Positions 6,156 to 7,837 of a DNA stretch of 7,837 nucleotides are shown here, piece after piece; position 1 is the first letter of the stretch, and every line of letters starts with the position of its first letter. The position numbers and the translations under genes were made by a program. The notes below the pieces were generated by a model, which saw nothing but the letters and a program-made list of their open reading frames with translations, was not told the origin of the DNA and did no database searches. Source of the stretch: Erysipelothrix sp. (GTDB lineage: Bacteria > Bacillota_I > Bacilli_A > Erysipelotrichales > Erysipelotrichaceae); the NCBI GenBank assembly GCA_012520695.1, contig JAAYNU010000074.1:1-7837 (forward strand), given 5' to 3'.

Positions 6156-6200
6156 AGTGGAGTATTGAACGCATGGTTCAGTACTCCACTTTTCTTTATC
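6156..6200 (+). terminator. intrinsic terminator after the lipoprotein gene
   Basis: A 15-bp stem pairs 6156-6170 with 6176-6190 (one T-G wobble) around the five-base loop GCATG. It is followed by a T-rich run TTTCTTTATC (6191-6200). It begins nine bases after the lipoprotein stop and isolates rpsB from upstream transcription. Confidence 0.9.
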
Positions 6201-6255
6201 TTTAACCTATAACAAAGAAATTGTTTTGGGTGCAGGTGCTAATTTGGGTTATTGC

Positions 6256-6285
6256 TTGTGTAGTGGCTTATATCTATGGTATAAT
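6256..6285 (+). promoter_or_regulatory. promoter of rpsB-tsf
   Basis: A perfect -10 TATAAT (6280-6285) is extended by TG-G (6277-6279). A partial -35 TTGTGT (6256-6261) lies 18 bp upstream. The start of transcription would be near 6292, leaving a leader of about 105 nt before rpsB. Confidence 0.75.
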
Positions 6286-6291
6286 CACACA

Positions 6292-6397
6292 TGGCACTAG
6301 TGTGCTATCACACATCATGGATGGATTGGCCCGTGCTCAATTGAGTTGTCAATCTTTGGAAATGATGGAGGACTAACGGAAAGGTGGATTTATAGTT
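6292..6397 (+). promoter_or_regulatory. structured 5' leader of rpsB, candidate S2 autoregulatory element
   Basis: The leader can form a small hairpin, GTGTG (6300-6304) with CACAC (6309-6313) around CTAT. An alternative 6-bp pairing is 6292-6297 with 6302-6307. A larger stem, 6323-6328 with 6350-6355 (GGATTG/CAATCT, one G-T pair), encloses a CTC-AATT-GAG hairpin. A stray GGAGG (6367-6371) has no start codon at the right distance. The working Shine-Dalgarno is AAGGTGG (6381-6387). Ribosomal protein leaders of this length commonly bind their own protein; for S2 in this lineage that is inference. Confidence 0.4.
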
Positions 6398-7336
6398 ATG
6401 TCAAATGTAGTATCAATGAGAAAGTTATTAGAGAGTGGGGTTCATTACGGCCATCAAACGCGTCGTTGGAATCCAAAAATGAAACCGTATATCTACGCGG
6501 CAAAAAATCGTATTTATATTATCGATTTAAATAAAACAGTAGATAAATTAAACATTGCTTATGCAGCTTTAAAAGATATCGCTGAAAAGAATGGTAAATT
6601 GTTGATTGTTGGAACTAAGAAACAAGCACAAACAATCGTTGTTGAAGAGGCACTTCGTAGTGGATCATTCTTCATTAACCAACGTTGGTTAGGTGGAACT
6701 CTTACAAACTTCCGTACAATTCAAAAGAGTATTCGTCGTTTAGTTGAAATCGAAGAGATGGAAAACAGCGGATCAATTAATGTTTATACTAAAAAAGAAG
6801 TTTCACTTCTATTAAAAGAAAAAGATCGTTTAGAAAACTTCTTAGGTGGAATCAAGGAAATGAAAAAACTTCCTGATGCTGTCTTCGTTGTTGACCCATT
6901 GGAAGATGCTAACGCTGTTGCTGAAGCTCGCAAACTTGGAATCCCAGTATTCGGTATCGTAGATACTAACTGTGACCCAGATGCTGTAGACTATGCAATT
7001 CCTGGTAACGATGATGCAATCCGCGCAATCCGTACAATCGTAGGGGTTATGGCTGATGCAATGATCGAACCTAAAGCTGGTGTTTTACAAGTTGCTTACC
7101 AAGATGCTGACCGTGAAGACATTACAATGGAAGATGTTATTGTAAATGTTGAACAACAAGCAATTGAAAATGATCGTCGCCGTCGTGCTCGTTTCGATGA
7201 CCGTCGTAAACGTGATGATCGCCGTCGTGCACCTCGTTTCCCTAGAACAGATGGTGCGCCACAAGCTGCACGTCCTGCTGCTAGACCAGCACAAACTGCT
7301 GCTGTAGTTGAAAAGAAGGAAGAGGTAAAAGCTTAA
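6398..7336 (+). CDS. rpsB: 30S ribosomal protein S2 with long arginine-rich C-terminal tail
   Basis: S2 binds late to the 30S subunit between head and body and is needed for S1 binding and mRNA entry. The core is canonical: [24 protein letters not shown] (10-33), IIDLNKT (41-47), [11 protein letters not shown] (68-78), [13 protein letters not shown] (93-105), [10 protein letters not shown] (158-167), [15 protein letters not shown] (181-195), [12 protein letters not shown] (201-212). At 312 residues it is longer than the usual 230-260. After about residue 255 comes a basic block with repeated Arg and Asp (260-283) and then an Ala/Pro/Arg segment ending in an acidic-basic KKEEVKA. The ATG is supported by AAGGTGG (6381-6387, ten bases upstream). 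Codon use is of the highly expressed kind and continues through the tail, so the tail is not a frameshift artefact. tsf follows two bases after the stop. Confidence 0.97.
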   Translation: MSNVVSMRKLLESGVHYGHQTRRWNPKMKPYIYAAKNRIYIIDLNKTVDKLNIAYAALKDIAEKNGKLLIVGTKKQAQTIVVEEALRSGSFFINQRWLGGTLTNFRTIQKSIRRLVEIEEMENSGSINVYTKKEVSLLLKEKDRLENFLGGIKEMKKLPDAVFVVDPLEDANAVAEARKLGIPVFGIVDTNCDPDAVDYAIPGNDDAIRAIRTIVGVMADAMIEPKAGVLQVAYQDADREDITMEDVIVNVEQQAIENDRRRRARFDDRRKRDDRRRAPRFPRTDGAPQAARPAARPAQTAAVVEKKEEVKA

Positions 7337-7338
7337 AT

Positions 7339-7837
7339 ATGATTAGTGCAAAATTAGTAAAAGAACTTCGTGACTTAACTGGTGCTGGAATGATGGATTG
7401 TAAGAAAGCATTAGAAGCTACTGAAGGAAATGTAGAAAAAGCTGTTGACTGGTTACGTGAGCAAGGAATTGCTTCTGCTCAAAAGAAATCAGGTCGTATT
7501 GCTGCTGAAGGAACAACTAATGTTCTTGTTGACGGTAATCGTGCGGTTATTATCGAAATTAACTCAGAAACGGACTTTGTTGCTAAAAACACTCAATTCG
7601 TTGAGCTTGTTGATTCAGTAAGTAAAGTTATTCTTGATGCAAATCCTGCTGATCTAGATGCTGCATTAGCGCTTGACGTTAATGGACAATCTGTTTCAGA
7701 CGCCGTTGTTTCTGCAACAGCAACAATCGGTGAAAAAATCACATTACGTCGTTTCGAAGTGATTGAAAAAGCTGATGAAGATTTATTCGGATCATACATC
7801 CATATGGGTGGAAAGATTTCTGCTGTTACTGTTGTTA
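7339..7837 (+). CDS. tsf: elongation factor Ts (partial, runs off the window)
   Basis: EF-Ts is the guanine-nucleotide exchange factor that reloads EF-Tu by displacing GDP. About 166 codons are present and the 3' end lies outside the window. The N-terminal UBA-like domain shows [21 protein letters not shown] (residues 5-25, the first EF-Ts signature) and VDWLREQGI (36-44). The second signature [11 protein letters not shown] follows at 74-84; its Asp-Phe (79-80) inserts near the EF-Tu magnesium site in the known complexes. The ATG at 7339 lies two bases after the rpsB stop and only a distant purine-rich stretch (GAAGAGG, about 7319-7325) precedes it, so translation is probably coupled to rpsB. 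The rpsB-tsf order is standard in bacteria. Confidence 0.96.
   Translation, partial: MISAKLVKELRDLTGAGMMDCKKALEATEGNVEKAVDWLREQGIASAQKKSGRIAAEGTTNVLVDGNRAVIIEINSETDFVAKNTQFVELVDSVSKVILDANPADLDAALALDVNGQSVSDAVVSATATIGEKITLRRFEVIEKADEDLFGSYIHMGGKISAVTVV

Noticed and set aside
6366..6397. T-box-like GGTGG segment ahead of rpsB
   Set aside because: The conserved T-box core (AGGGTGGNACCGCG) and a specifier stem and terminator are absent. AAGGTGG is better read as the rpsB Shine-Dalgarno.
6346..6534. Plus-strand 62-codon frame overlapping the rpsB leader and start
   Set aside because: It is in a different frame from rpsB, has no good ribosome binding site at its ATG and its translation mirrors shifted rpsB codons. 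The rpsB frame is certain. A leader peptide role is possible but unsupported.
7085..7294. Minus-strand frames opposite the rpsB tail and opposite tsf (also 7593-7799)
   Set aside because: Both are antisense to confident genes and show low-complexity Ser/Thr-rich translations without start signals.

Overview
The window looks like a chromosomal housekeeping segment of a low-to-moderate-GC Firmicute. Strong AAGGAGG-type ribosome binding sites, TTGACA/TATAAT-type promoters, U-tract hairpin terminators and the protein sequences suggest a member of the Erysipelotrichia (Erysipelothrix-like). That placement is inferred from general family resemblance and was not searched. I see no mobile element, CRISPR array, tRNA or rRNA gene, or defence locus.

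Layout. Positions 1-349 carry no recognisable gene, only a weak 79-codon TTG-start frame. A near-consensus promoter (434-462) starts the translation/tRNA-modification operon rpsP (S16), khpA (KH-domain RNA-binding protein), rimM (30S maturation) and trmD (tRNA m1G37 methyltransferase). A U-tract hairpin lies between khpA and rimM, directly against the rimM Shine-Dalgarno. The operon ends at a long, apparently bidirectional terminator (2306-2362), shared with a convergent minus-strand gene for a penicillin-binding D,D-carboxypeptidase-like protein (2368-3660). The usual flanking partners, ffh/ylxM upstream and rplS downstream, are not next to this operon here.

From a divergent promoter region (3661-3773), a plus-strand pair follows: a 128-residue protein of unknown function and an overlapping PLP-dependent class I/II aminotransferase. 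A lipoprotein of unknown function comes next (5347-6147) and ends in a clear terminator (6156-6200). A roughly 200-base spacer then holds an extended -10 promoter and a leader of about 105 nt ahead of rpsB (S2), with tsf (EF-Ts) starting 2 nt after rpsB and running off the window end. S2 has an unusual arginine-rich C-terminal tail of about 55-60 residues.

How it fits together: rpsP, khpA, rimM and trmD, and then rpsB and tsf, supply ribosome assembly, tRNA modification and elongation. The genes between them serve the cell wall, amino-acid metabolism and the cell surface, and have no evident functional link to translation. I did not find an undescribed multi-gene system. The best second-look items are the khpA-rimM attenuator-like hairpin, the altered SxN motif (SGA) and real C-terminal membrane anchor of the carboxypeptidase, the S2 tail, the rpsB leader, and the unknown gene coupled to the aminotransferase.
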